Source of the DNA: an uncultured Bacteroidales bacterium
GTDB lineage: Bacteria; Bacteroidota; Bacteroidia; Bacteroidales; Bacteroidaceae
Assembly: GCA_902802815.1 (NCBI GenBank)
Contig: CADCNQ010000011.1
Coordinates: 34,867 to 98,866, forward strand
Direction of reading: 5' to 3'
DNA length: 64,000 nt
In this document: piece by piece, positions 26,821 through 35,114 of the stretch
Layout: each line of letters opens with the position of its first letter
How positions within the stretch are numbered: position 1 is the first letter of the stretch
Translations under genes and position numbers: made by a program
The notes under the pieces: model-generated
What the model was told of the DNA's origin: nothing
Seen by the model: only the letters and a program-made list of their open reading frames with translations
Database searches by the model: none

Positions 26821-27971
26821 ACCACCGTGTTAACGGTGGAATAAACCTCCCCTGTCTCCAGCTTTGTGGTGAGTATCTCCCCCTCGCGCAGCATACTGAT
26901 GTCTCTCACCAGTTTTCCTGCACACATCGTCAGACTGTAGCCCCTCTTCAGCAGCAGTTCGGGGTCGAGTCCTCTGAGCCTCTGTTCCATCATCTCCACG
27001 CGGTGGCGCTGTCGCTCCATGTGTCTCACGGCTGCTGCGGGCAGTCGCTGCATCAGGGTGTCCACTCTGTGCTGTTCTGCCATCATACGTGTGCGCACTG
27101 CGTGAGGCAGCCTCCTCACTATGTCTTCTATCAGTGCCAGTTCCTGCGCCTGGTGATCTGTCACGAATGCCGCCACCGCTGTCGGTGTCTTCAGAGAGAG
27201 GTGTGCCACATGGTCGAGCACGGTCTCGTCCCTTTCGTGTCCTATGCCCACCAGCACGGGGATGGGACACTGTGCCACGCACGATGCCAGCGCATAGTGG
27301 TCAAAATCCGACAGGTCGGACGTGGCGCCTCCTCCTCTTATTATCACCACGCAGTCAAACCGCTCCGCGTCTATCTGCGTCAGTTGTGCTATGATGCTCT
27401 CCGGGGCCTGCGCTCCCTGCATCAGTGCGGGAAACAGTTCCGTCGCGAATGCCAGACCGTATTCGTTCTTGTGCAGCTGGTCCATGAAGTCGCCCAGTCC
27501 CGCTGCCGTTGGCGATGATATCACTGCAATGCGCTGCAGCAGTCGCGGCAGGGGCAGTGTCTTGTTGTCGTCTATGATGCCGTCCTCCTCCAGCTGACGC
27601 AATATCTGCATGCGCCGCTGCGCCTGGTCACCCAGTGTGAAGCGTGCGTCTATGTCGTGCACGTTGAGCGAGTAGCCGTATGCCTCGTGAAATGTCACCT
27701 CCACCAGCATTTTCAGGTTGAGTCCTGCACGCAGTTCCTGCCCCGACTCCTTCCTGAAGCGCATTGCCAGCAGTTTGTATGTGCGTGCCCATATCGTGAT
27801 ACGTGCCCTTGCTGTCACCACTCCATCATCGGTTTTCTCTATGAGTTCCCCGTAGTAGTGACCTCCGCCTCCCACGCGTCCTTCGCTGAGTTCGCCTTCC
27901 ACCCACACTTCCTCGGGAAAGGCACCCTCTATCGCTGCCGCTGCTATATTATTCAGTTCGTATAGTCTCAC
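26799..27971 (-). CDS. xseA: Exodeoxyribonuclease VII large subunit
   Basis: A 390-residue catalytic subunit. The N-terminal OB-fold (about 1-100; VWVEGELSEGRVGGGGHYYGELIEK in part: GGHYYGELIEK) precedes the catalytic core with IAVISSPTAAGLGDF, DCVVIIRGGGATSDLSDFD, VLVGIGHERDETVLDHVA and KTPTAVAAF, all XseA hallmarks. A helical region and short C-terminus follow. It is slightly shorter than the E. coli protein (456). The last six residues (KLKVES) and the stop come from a heptamer tandem repeat. The WYL regulator gene lies upstream across a second repeat array, and xseB lies downstream. Confidence 0.95.
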   Translation of the reverse strand: MRLYELNNIAAAAIEGAFPEEVWVEGELSEGRVGGGGHYYGELIEKTDDGVVTARARITIWARTYKLLAMRFRKESGQELRAGLNLKMLVEVTFHEAYGYSLNVHDIDARFTLGDQAQRRMQILRQLEEDGIIDDNKTLPLPRLLQRIAVISSPTAAGLGDFMDQLHKNEYGLAFATELFPALMQGAQAPESIIAQLTQIDAERFDCVVIIRGGGATSDLSDFDHYALASCVAQCPIPVLVGIGHERDETVLDHVAHLSLKTPTAVAAFVTDHQAQELALIEDIVRRLPHAVRTRMMAEQHRVDTLMQRLPAAAVRHMERQRHRVEMMEQRLRGLDPELLLKRGYSLTMCAGKLVRDISMLREGEILTTKLETGEVYSTVNTVVKLKVES

Positions 27972-27978
27972 TTTTTTT

Positions 27979-28062
27979 AACCTTGACCTTAACCTTGACC
28001 CTAACCTCTAACCACTCAACTCGTCAACTTGTCAACTTGTCAACTCGTCAACTTGTCAACTA
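27979..28062. repeat. Tandem repeat arrays between WYL regulator and xseA
   Basis: A 12-bp unit AACCTTGACCTT is repeated (27979-27990, and 27991-28002 with one change) and followed by degenerate AACCTCTAACCAC. Six 8-bp units then run from 28015 to 28062: CTCAACTC, GTCAACTT, GTCAACTT, GTCAACTC, GTCAACTT, GTCAACTA. The last units overlap the stop codon of the WYL gene (28056-28058). Confidence 0.85.
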
Positions 28063-29018
28063 TAAAGAGAACTCATCTCCTCTATCACTTCCTTCATTCT
28101 CTTCCGGAATTTGTCACTGCCCTCTACCACTATACCTGCTCCGTAGCTCAGCAGGCGCGCCTCCAGTTCTATGTTGGGCACCACACGTATGGTAAACTCT
28201 CCCTGCCCCTTTTCCTCGTCAAAGGGCTTTGTCTCCGCCTGTGAGGGATGCAGGGGTTTTGTGCGCAGGAGATGATGCACCTTGAAGTCCACCGTCCTTA
28301 TCACTATCAATTCTGCCTCTTTCCTGTTGCGTGTCACTCCCACCATATCCTTGAAATAGTCCAGATAGAAGTCCTTGGGAGCTTTCCTGAACGGTATATC
28401 CACATGCACTCTTATGTCGTTGGGGGCACCGCTGTATACTATCCTGTCGAGCGACACGTTCACTATGTCCCATCTGCCGTCTTCCTGACACACGTATCCG
28501 AAGAGAAACCATCGCGAGTTGTACTCCTTCAGCAGATGCGGATGCATGGTGACGTCCATCATGTTCTGGTAGCCCTGCATATATTTAAAGGATATGACAC
28601 GCTTCCCGAGGAACCTCACCAGCACTTTCACCAGTCCCAGGTTCTGCAGCCCCGACACGCATTCCAGTTCCACGAGATGTTCGTGTGCCGATTTCCCGTC
28701 GAAGAGCATCTGCAGTCCTCCTGTGAGAAACAGTCTCCTCTCGTCCCCTTCCCTCTTCTGCAGTTCGTTCTTTTCCTCTTCGTTTTTGAAGAAGTATTCG
28801 CAACCCCTCCTGTAGCGGAATCCCTTCTTGAAGTCGTGCCCGTTCCTGTACTCGATTATGTGTCCGTGACGGTTCAGCTGCTTCTTCAGCCTGCCGTATT
28901 CCCTGTCGCCCTCCAGTTTGCCGATGGGCCTCCCGTAGTATCTTTCCATGACGGCTCGCAGCGTCACATACTGTTCCGCAGAAGCCATCTCGTCGCATAT
29001 TTCGTACAGGCGGTCCAT
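28056..29018 (-). CDS. WYL-domain transcriptional regulator
   Basis: A 320-residue protein. The N-terminal third (about 1-90; YVTLRAVMERYYGRPIGKLEGDR, in parts) resembles a winged-helix DNA-binding region. The centre and C-terminus form a WYL domain with the characteristic YNSRWFLFGYV (about residues 165-175) and SLDRI, then a C-terminal extension. WYL regulators bind ligands, possibly nucleic acids or nucleotides, and often control defence or DNA-damage genes. It is transcribed divergently from the CbxX-type AAA+ gene (185-bp shared promoter region) and upstream of xseAB on the same strand. A -7 box lies 34 bp upstream. Its stop codon sits inside a tandem repeat. Confidence 0.88.
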   Translation of the reverse strand: MDRLYEICDEMASAEQYVTLRAVMERYYGRPIGKLEGDREYGRLKKQLNRHGHIIEYRNGHDFKKGFRYRRGCEYFFKNEEEKNELQKREGDERRLFLTGGLQMLFDGKSAHEHLVELECVSGLQNLGLVKVLVRFLGKRVISFKYMQGYQNMMDVTMHPHLLKEYNSRWFLFGYVCQEDGRWDIVNVSLDRIVYSGAPNDIRVHVDIPFRKAPKDFYLDYFKDMVGVTRNRKEAELIVIRTVDFKVHHLLRTKPLHPSQAETKPFDEEKGQGEFTIRVVPNIELEARLLSYGAGIVVEGSDKFRKRMKEVIEEMSSLYS

Positions 29019-29051
29019 CGTTTTTCAGGGTATCATTTGTTTTTTCCGCTG

Positions 29052-29059
29052 CAAACTTA
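29052..29059 (-). promoter_or_regulatory. -7 box for the WYL regulator
   Basis: Minus-strand TAAGTTTG matches TAnnTTTG, 34 bp before the ATG at 29018. Confidence 0.5.
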
Positions 29060-29134
29060 CGCATTTTTTTTGACATAAGCACCCTTTTCCGTGACAAAAG
29101 TTGCAGGAATGTCCCAGTGAAACATCCTGAAATG

Positions 29135-29166
29135 TTTGCATCATATCCAAAAACATCATACCTTTG
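29135..29166 (+). promoter_or_regulatory. Promoter of the CbxX-type AAA+ gene
   Basis: TTTG (29135-29138), a 20-bp spacer and TACCTTTG (29159-29166) match the Bacteroidota consensus. The predicted leader before the ATG at 29204 is about 30 nt. Confidence 0.7.
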
Positions 29167-29203
29167 CGACCGTTTTTGAGTTTTTAGTGTAAAGGTAAGG
29201 GCT

Positions 29204-30931
29204 ATGTCAACACAGTTAATTTCTTCATTTCGAAACGCTACCGATAACACCGTACAGATGCTTTTAAGCAATGCTGTGCGACAAAAAGATGTTGACGTCA
29301 TCTGTGTATGGAAATACAGCCGCACCACCGTCGACATGCCCGTCTATGCCTTTATCACTCCGGATGAACTTGTCCTCGTCCTCATCGATTGGCGCGAACA
29401 ACCCTATCAGGAAGTTCTGCGGGGCGACATCACCCTGGCTATGCCGTTCCTGCCTGAGAACCGTGTCAACCCCGTATCACGCCTCTCCGAATTCATGTCG
29501 CAGTACATGAAGGCCATGCAGGCCGCCGACATCCGCCTGAAGAAGGTATGGGGCGTTCTCGTTTCCAATTCCTACTTCAGCAACGACCGCGATTTGGCTG
29601 AAGAGTGGGAAAAGAAACATATCACCGTCATCCACAATGTCCAGACGGCGGAATCTCCCCTCGTGAACTGGAACGATGAGCGCAACGCGCTGACAGATGC
29701 CCACCACAGCGCACTCTTCAACTGGTTCGACGAACGCGAAGACCTGAAATTCCCCACCTACGGGGAATACGGTGAGGAAGAGCGTTCCGAGGATATCAAG
29801 GATATGGAAAAGCACTTCTATCGGGAGGGCTACACCGCCAAAGAAGCTGCTGCCGACGACTGGGCTGAAGAGGAAAAGAAAAGGGAGCAGAAGAGGAAGG
29901 AGCGGGAGGAATTCGACCGCCTCATCGAGCAGTTCATCAACGACGACTCCGTCAGCAACGATGACGATGATGACGATGACGATGATGATGATGATGACGA
30001 CGACATACCGGAACTGCCTGAGACCAGCGGCCCCAAATACCGTCGCCCCGTCAGCGTCGAGATACTGCCTCCCATATCCGATCCCCACGAGCAGTTGGAC
30101 AACATGGTGGGCTGCGACAACATAAAGAAGCAGTTCTACGACCTGCTCGCCCTCACGCGCTACAATCTGGAGATGAGCCGTCGCTACCCCGCGTGGACAA
30201 AGCATCAGGTGTCCCTCCATGCCGTCTTCCTCGGGCGTCCCGGCACCGGCAAGACCACGCTCTGCAAGATCTACGGTGCACTCCTCAAGGAAGCCCGCAT
30301 GCTCACCAAGGGTCATGTTGTGGTGTGCGGCCGTTCCACCTTCGTAGGCTCCAGCTGGGGCGACGAGGAGGAGGCCGTCAATCAGGTGCTGGAACTCGCA
30401 GAGGGCGGTGTCCTGATGATTGACGAGGCCTATCTGCTCAATTCTCCTCATCCCAACGACCCCGGCAAGCATGTCCTGCCCCTGTTCATGGAGCGTCTTG
30501 CGGACGAGAGCCGTCGCAATATCGCTGTGATACTGTGCGGCTACAAGGAACCCATGGAGGGTCTCCTCAACCTCAATCCGGGTCTGGATTCGCGCTTTCC
30601 CCACCGTTTCGAGTTCGAGGATTTCTCCATCGACCAGCTGATGGAGATTACGCGCCGTCGTCTGGCTGTCTACAACTACCGTTTCACGCGTGCCGGCCAG
30701 AAGAAATACCGTGATATACTGGAGAAGGCCTACAAGGACCGCAATCCTGAGAAGTGGGGCAATGCCCGCTTTGTTGCCAACCTGCTGGAAAGCATCTACC
30801 TGCGCCATGCCAAGCGCTGCATGAAGCACAAGGCCGACCCTTCCCGCAAGTTCAGCAACGTCTTCAGCATCACCTCTTCCGACATCCAGCCCATCGAAGT
30901 TCCCAAGGAAAAGCGCCGCATCGGTTTCTGA
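29204..30931 (+). CDS. CbxX/SpoVK-type AAA+ ATPase with poly-Asp linker
   Basis: A 575-residue cytoplasmic protein. The N-terminal domain (about 1-215) is unrecognised. A charged linker follows (EEEKKREQKRKEREEF, then 15 consecutive Asp at residues 253-267). The C-terminal AAA+ domain (about 285-560) has Walker A GRPGTGKTT (Gly344-Thr352, Lys350), Walker B VLMIDEAYLL (Asp407, Glu408), a sensor-1 region VILCGYKEPM and the arginine-rich LDSRFPHRFEF. This is the CbxX/CfqX subfamily, whose members act as remodelling ATPases, for example Rubisco activase in autotrophs; no Rubisco is here. Targets are unknown. It is divergent from the WYL regulator and followed 45 bp later by the CxxC protein and radical SAM genes. 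Confidence 0.9.
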   Translation: MSTQLISSFRNATDNTVQMLLSNAVRQKDVDVICVWKYSRTTVDMPVYAFITPDELVLVLIDWREQPYQEVLRGDITLAMPFLPENRVNPVSRLSEFMSQYMKAMQAADIRLKKVWGVLVSNSYFSNDRDLAEEWEKKHITVIHNVQTAESPLVNWNDERNALTDAHHSALFNWFDEREDLKFPTYGEYGEEERSEDIKDMEKHFYREGYTAKEAAADDWAEEEKKREQKRKEREEFDRLIEQFINDDSVSNDDDDDDDDDDDDDDDIPELPETSGPKYRRPVSVEILPPISDPHEQLDNMVGCDNIKKQFYDLLALTRYNLEMSRRYPAWTKHQVSLHAVFLGRPGTGKTTLCKIYGALLKEARMLTKGHVVVCGRSTFVGSSWGDEEEAVNQVLELAEGGVLMIDEAYLLNSPHPNDPGKHVLPLFMERLADESRRNIAVILCGYKEPMEGLLNLNPGLDSRFPHRFEFEDFSIDQLMEITRRRLAVYNYRFTRAGQKKYRDILEKAYKDRNPEKWGNARFVANLLESIYLRHAKRCMKHKADPSRKFSNVFSITSSDIQPIEVPKEKRRIGF

Positions 30932-30976
30932 CAGCAGAAAACCACATTCAGAAGAATAACCTGATTCTATAATACT

Positions 30977-31495
30977 ATGGCAAAGAAATCATTATCAAAA
31001 GAAGAGTTGACTGAGCAGCTGAAAGCTCTCGCGACAGCCGAAATCCCGAAGACAAGTTTACACAGGGGAGCCATGTGTTATTCTCCGGCTCCTCCTGACG
31101 TCATCCGCGTGAAATGTGAATCCTGTGGTAGCATAACGGAAAAAATCGGATGGGATAGCACATTCAGGTCTCTAAGGCGCAAAGTGGCTAAGATTGCAGA
31201 TATGGGCTATGACGCAAAACTTGAAATTCTATGTTCTAATTGTATCAACAAATTGGGACTGCGCAACAACGACGGCGAAGAATTCGGTAACTATGGAGTG
31301 CATACTGTATTCTACTTCAAGACAAAAGAGCAATCGGAATATACTGTATCTGTGGACAATTGCTCGTCCTGCTATGATGCAGTGATTGCGTTCCTTGAGA
31401 ATAAAGCTGTATATGCGGATTCTTATGATGCCACGCATCCGGTCAAAGACCGTTTGGACGATATCAGGCGGATGACAGGTATCTCTGTAGAATAG
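30977..31495 (+). CDS. Small protein with paired CxxC motifs, unknown function
   Basis: A 172-residue protein I do not recognise. Cysteine pairs CESCG (about residue 47), CSNC (about 88) and CSSC (about 128) could bind zinc or an iron-sulfur cluster. The rest is mixed helix and strand with no signal peptide. It starts 45 bp after the AAA+ gene and ends 3 bp before the radical SAM gene, so it is almost certainly co-expressed with the latter. It could be an electron-transfer or substrate partner of that enzyme; this is inference from position only. Confidence 0.8.
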   Translation: MAKKSLSKEELTEQLKALATAEIPKTSLHRGAMCYSPAPPDVIRVKCESCGSITEKIGWDSTFRSLRRKVAKIADMGYDAKLEILCSNCINKLGLRNNDGEEFGNYGVHTVFYFKTKEQSEYTVSVDNCSSCYDAVIAFLENKAVYADSYDATHPVKDRLDDIRRMTGISVE

Positions 31496-31498
31496 CTT

Positions 31499-32518
31499 AT
31501 GCACACATCCGGTCTTCCGCAGTCTGTCGCACTGGAACTCACCTATAAGTGCAACCACCGCTGCAAGTTCTGTTCCTGTCCCTGGTATGCACCTGATTCG
31601 ACATACGTCAAGGGCAGGGAACTGTCGGTGGAAGAGTGGAAACGGGTCGTGAGGAAACTATACCGCCTGGGAGTGGAGTCGTTCTCTGTTTCAGGCGGCG
31701 AGGTTCTTCTGAAGGATGGCTTTATGGACATCATTCACTGCATAAGAGAAGAGGGAAACCGACTTGGGATATCGCGACCTATTGTTGTTATATCCAATGC
31801 CCTTGCCATGGAAGAGCGTTTCCTTTGGTTTTTCTTAGAACATGATGTTCATTTAAGCATGAGCCTGCCCGGATATGAGACATTTGAGGAGCACACCGGA
31901 GTGGATAATGCCGAAGGTGTGCTGCATTGGTTTCAGGAGGCCAGAAACATTGGTCTCAACACAACAGTCAATGTAACTGTAACAAACAGGAATTACGATG
32001 AGTTGTTCCAGACCCTTGCCTTAGGTCTGCTGAACGGAGCACATGACATTTTGCTCAACAGATTCCTGCCCGGCGGCAGGGGGCTTGCATATGCTGACGA
32101 ACTGCGTTTAACCCCGCAACAGGTCAACGGTATGCTCGACACTGCTGAAGAAGTGCTGGGTTATGCCAATCGTCAGGGTAATGTGGGAACGGAAATACCT
32201 TTGTGTGTTATCAAGGACTTTGACAAATATAAAAGAATACATATCGGCTATCAGTGTGCCGCAGCCAAAGGATTCTTTGTCGTTGACCCTTCCGGACAGA
32301 TACGCACATGCAACCATTCTCCGAGGATTGTAGGCCACGTTTTCAGCCAACCGATGATAGAGGATACCCGGTATTGGAACCTATTTGCCGAAAGTGACTA
32401 CAAACCGTCTATGTGTTCCGGGTGCAAGATGGGCAATTTGTGCGACTGCGGTTGCCGTGAGGTGGCTAATATCCTTCATGGAAGCCCTGATGAAAAAGAC
32501 TCAAGTATCATTATCTGA
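31499..32518 (+). CDS. Radical SAM protein with SPASM-like C-terminus
   Basis: A 339-residue radical SAM enzyme. The cluster motif is CNHRCKFC (Cys18, Cys22, Cys25), followed by FSVSGGEVLL (SAM-binding GGE). After the barrel a cysteine-rich C-terminal region (CAAAKGFFVVDPSGQIRTC, then CSGCKMGNLCDCGC) matches a SPASM or twitch auxiliary-cluster domain. SPASM enzymes often modify peptides (RiPPs) or mature enzymes. No short precursor-peptide gene with a convincing start is visible beside it. The CxxC protein 3 bp upstream may be its partner or substrate. An in-frame region directly downstream is A+T-rich and non-coding. Confidence 0.92.
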   Translation: MHTSGLPQSVALELTYKCNHRCKFCSCPWYAPDSTYVKGRELSVEEWKRVVRKLYRLGVESFSVSGGEVLLKDGFMDIIHCIREEGNRLGISRPIVVISNALAMEERFLWFFLEHDVHLSMSLPGYETFEEHTGVDNAEGVLHWFQEARNIGLNTTVNVTVTNRNYDELFQTLALGLLNGAHDILLNRFLPGGRGLAYADELRLTPQQVNGMLDTAEEVLGYANRQGNVGTEIPLCVIKDFDKYKRIHIGYQCAAAKGFFVVDPSGQIRTCNHSPRIVGHVFSQPMIEDTRYWNLFAESDYKPSMCSGCKMGNLCDCGCREVANILHGSPDEKDSSIII

Positions 32519-32699
32519 TATATTTGTCATTCAGATTTGAAATAGTAAAATTGTCGCGAATTCAGCCCGTTTTTGGGTAAAATTTTCCACAATTCGACAA
32601 AATAAAATGACGAATATGAATCTGAGACAATTTTACATCAAATTTACATTGGTACACAAATTTGTCATCCACAAACTTGTGTAGCACATTCTTTTTTCC

Positions 32700-32707
32700 T
32701 ACTTTTG
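32700..32707 (+). promoter_or_regulatory. -7 box for the TerB-like gene
   Basis: TACTTTTG matches TAnnTTTG, 23 bp before the ATG at 32731. Confidence 0.55.
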
Positions 32708-32730
32708 CAGTGTATTCATAAAATAATACC

Positions 32731-33102
32731 ATGAAATATACTGTAAAGGAATTGGCAGCACTTGTGCATCTCGCAGTAACGATGTCACAGATTGACGGCA
32801 ATACTGACAACATTGAAAAACATGCCATCACATCCGGTTTGACCCGCCTGGGAGTGGATGCAGCAGATGCCTCTGATATTTTCAGTAAGGCAGTCGGCAT
32901 GAATGCAGCAGAGGCTTTGTCTGTTGTCACGGCGTTCAGCGATGAGCAGAAGAAAGCAGCAGCCTGTTATCTGGCTAAGATAATGGCTTCGAATGGCGAG
33001 ATGACAGATGCCGAGATGAAGCTATGGAAACTGATATGCAGGTTAGGCGGTTTCCCTCAGATGAAAATCCCGGAGGCACTCTCTCTCCTATCTAATCACT
33101 AA
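32731..33102 (+). CDS. Small TerB-like helical protein
   Basis: A 123-residue acidic, all-helical protein. The layout resembles the TerB/DjlA-like fold: LVHLAVTMSQIDGNTDNIEKHAI (in parts: AVTMSQIDGN) near the N-terminus and the repeat-like AKIMASNGEMTDAEMKLW near the C-terminus, each with a D/N-G turn followed by an acidic helix. TerB proteins are linked to tellurite or phage-stress responses, and the fold occurs in many contexts, so no function is assigned. It has its own -7 box and converges on the HELTH membrane-protein gene 11 bp away. Confidence 0.75.
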   Translation: MKYTVKELAALVHLAVTMSQIDGNTDNIEKHAITSGLTRLGVDAADASDIFSKAVGMNAAEALSVVTAFSDEQKKAAACYLAKIMASNGEMTDAEMKLWKLICRLGGFPQMKIPEALSLLSNH

Positions 33103-33113
33103 ATCACACGGAC

Positions 33114-33791
33114 TCAAATCCATCGGATGAATCCCACGGCATTACCCCATACTGATGTCACATATCTCCATAACGATGTGTAGACGTTATAATGTGGAAA
33201 GAATGACACCCATATTATACAGAAATTGATAAGCAATGCCGTTATAATATATAAATAGGAAAAGGAAATAGGATATTGGTTAATGTCTGTCTGATAGTTG
33301 CCCGTTTGGTTCTTAAAGCAGAAGAAATGGAAGCAGATTGTCATACCAATAAGAATATCATATATCCACATTCCATGAAAATCCATCAGACATCTTATTG
33401 ACAGCAGCAGATAGGTAAAGATTGGCAGGCAATACGGAGCCAATGCCATTGGAGCGAGTCCGTAATCATGTTTACCACTCGTATACACCACCCCGCTCTC
33501 TTCTTCCGCATGAAATGAATGAACTCGCCTTAAAAACAGGAATGCCACCACAATGTGTGTCAGTTCATGGGAGAATGTCTCCAACCAGTTCATATTCTTC
33601 TTCACTACAGCATGTATAACAGCAAAAAGTGCTATACCCACTGCCACCCATTGGAATATGGATAACTGACTTAGAACACTTATACGTTTAGGTAAAAATA
33701 TTATCCCTATTATTTTCGCCGCATATGGTATTGTCAACAACAATAGGATGCTAAGCAATACCATGGATATTATATATGTTGCCTTTTTCAT
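33114..33791 (-). CDS. Polytopic membrane protein with HELTH zinc-protease-like motif
   Basis: About 225 residues from the ATG at 33791. Several hydrophobic segments are present (about 5-30, 40-60, 75-95, 120-145 and others). The sequence ETFSHELTHIVVAFLF contains HExxH in a membrane context, as in M50B-like intramembrane or membrane-embedded metallopeptidases. I do not see the second metal-ligand motif (NPDG or similar), so activity is uncertain. The upstream in-frame ATG at 33833 is rejected because it precedes the -7 box at 33802-33809. That box leaves only a few bases of leader, so translation may start near the transcript end. The gene is convergent with the TerB-like gene. Confidence 0.8.
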   Translation of the reverse strand: MKKATYIISMVLLSILLLLTIPYAAKIIGIIFLPKRISVLSQLSIFQWVAVGIALFAVIHAVVKKNMNWLETFSHELTHIVVAFLFLRRVHSFHAEEESGVVYTSGKHDYGLAPMALAPYCLPIFTYLLLSIRCLMDFHGMWIYDILIGMTICFHFFCFKNQTGNYQTDINQYPISFSYLYIITALLINFCIIWVSFFPHYNVYTSLWRYVTSVWGNAVGFIRWI

Positions 33792-33801
33792 AATTTCTGT
33801 G

Positions 33802-33809
33802 CAAAGATA
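33802..33809 (-). promoter_or_regulatory. -7 box for the HELTH membrane protein
   Basis: Minus-strand TATCTTTG matches TAnnTTTG and ends about 10 bp before the ATG at 33791. It supports the shorter start and implies a near-leaderless message. Confidence 0.6.
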
Positions 33810-33863
33810 ACATTTGTCTTCTACTTTTTGCATCCAATTATGGTTCTTTTTTAAAAAAAATAT

Positions 33864-33871
33864 TACTTTTG
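33864..33871 (+). promoter_or_regulatory. -7 box for the lipoprotein gene
   Basis: TACTTTTG matches TAnnTTTG, 41 bp before the ATG at 33913. It is back to back with the minus-strand promoter. Confidence 0.55.
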
Positions 33872-33912
33872 CGAAGATTTAATCCGATTTCAAACTATAC
33901 GACTCTAATACC

Positions 33913-35046
33913 ATGCACACAAAACAGTTTTTTTTGATTACACTCCTCTGTATCATTTTCACTTCCTGCAAGCAGAATGAACAAAAAATCAAAATTGACC
34001 TTGGTGACATAAGAATAATATATTGTACACCCACCGATCCCGCCAAGTGTATGCCACTGGAAATCACGCAAGACATACACGGCTGGGAAGCAAGGTATAT
34101 CGGCGTTTCATCGAATGATACCTTAAGATTGGAACCATCCTTCTCTATTGACGAGGATGGCGACACCCTTGTCACCTTCCGTGAATTTCTAAACGATAAA
34201 CTCAATGGTAGCTACTCATTCGGCTATCTTTCTCAACATTGTTATTCAAATCCTTACTATGAAGTTACGTATAGCAACGCTCAGGGAGAAAAGATTGTAG
34301 ACTTTCACGCATGTGTCATCTGGTATGGAGATATCTTTATTGACGAGAAAAGGACAGAGTACGATTTTATCAGTATGATGCATCACTATGGTAATGACCC
34401 TTTAGGTTGTGGATCACTGCGAAGAGACCAAAACCTGACCTATTTCTTCCACACAAATCCTCAAACTCTCACTTACTCATTCAATATTGATGATGACAAT
34501 ACTCATTTTGAAGTTATCACCTCCGAAGATGGACAGTTGAGGCTCTTCAACTATGAAAGCTACACTGGCGGTAATGGCATGGGTGCCGGCTACAACACTC
34601 ATACACTTCAGTATAAGGTAAACGGCAAGGTCGTAACGTTGGATCAGTTCCACCTCATTTTGTTTAACAGGCTTAAAGACTTTCAGGATTCTAATTTCCC
34701 CAATTGCCATAGGCTACAGTTGTATCAAGCCACCCTCAACGAGGAGAAACACTATCTCATTGAGGCCACCTATTTCGACCCGGCTCCGATGCCTTATGAA
34801 GACGGGAATGGTGAGATACGCAAATCCAGTGACTTAGTGCTATTTGCCTATACCATTAAAAACGGGAGACTTACTCCTTCTCCAATCCTGGATGGGCAGT
34901 CTATGATTGAATTGGTGAATGATGATAATTGCGACAACGTTCATTTCCGGTATGATGACACCACCAAGATGTTAAGTATACCTCAACTGGATTCAAAGAC
35001 GCACACTTTCACAGGGAAATATAAAACCATCCGCCTTTCCCTATAA
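33913..35046 (+). CDS. Lipoprotein of unknown function
   Basis: A 377-residue protein with a lipoprotein signal: hydrophobic FFLITLLCII followed by the lipobox FTSC, so Cys19 would be lipidated. The mature part is acidic and beta-rich, with several aromatic-glycine segments (SYSFGYLSQHC, YTGGNGMGAGYNTHTLQY in part). I recognise no family. It is probably anchored in the outer or inner membrane, facing the periplasm. It stands alone and converges on the 328-residue unknown protein gene. Confidence 0.8.
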   Translation: MHTKQFFLITLLCIIFTSCKQNEQKIKIDLGDIRIIYCTPTDPAKCMPLEITQDIHGWEARYIGVSSNDTLRLEPSFSIDEDGDTLVTFREFLNDKLNGSYSFGYLSQHCYSNPYYEVTYSNAQGEKIVDFHACVIWYGDIFIDEKRTEYDFISMMHHYGNDPLGCGSLRRDQNLTYFFHTNPQTLTYSFNIDDDNTHFEVITSEDGQLRLFNYESYTGGNGMGAGYNTHTLQYKVNGKVVTLDQFHLILFNRLKDFQDSNFPNCHRLQLYQATLNEEKHYLIEATYFDPAPMPYEDGNGEIRKSSDLVLFAYTIKNGRLTPSPILDGQSMIELVNDDNCDNVHFRYDDTTKMLSIPQLDSKTHTFTGKYKTIRLSL

Positions 35047-35114
35047 ATTAAACCGCACAACACCTGTGGGGCAATAACGAACAAAGGACAGATTTAAAAC
35101 TAAAAACATCCTTT

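Noticed and set aside
29477..30829. A 450-codon minus-strand frame opposite the CbxX-type gene
   Set aside because: It contains poly-Ile/Val from the reversed Asp run and no domain; the plus-strand AAA+ motifs are intact.
32608..32685. A ~25-codon frame after the radical SAM gene as a possible RiPP precursor
   Set aside because: It has no ribosome-binding site, no Cys/Gly-rich core and lies in A+T-rich DNA just before another gene's promoter.
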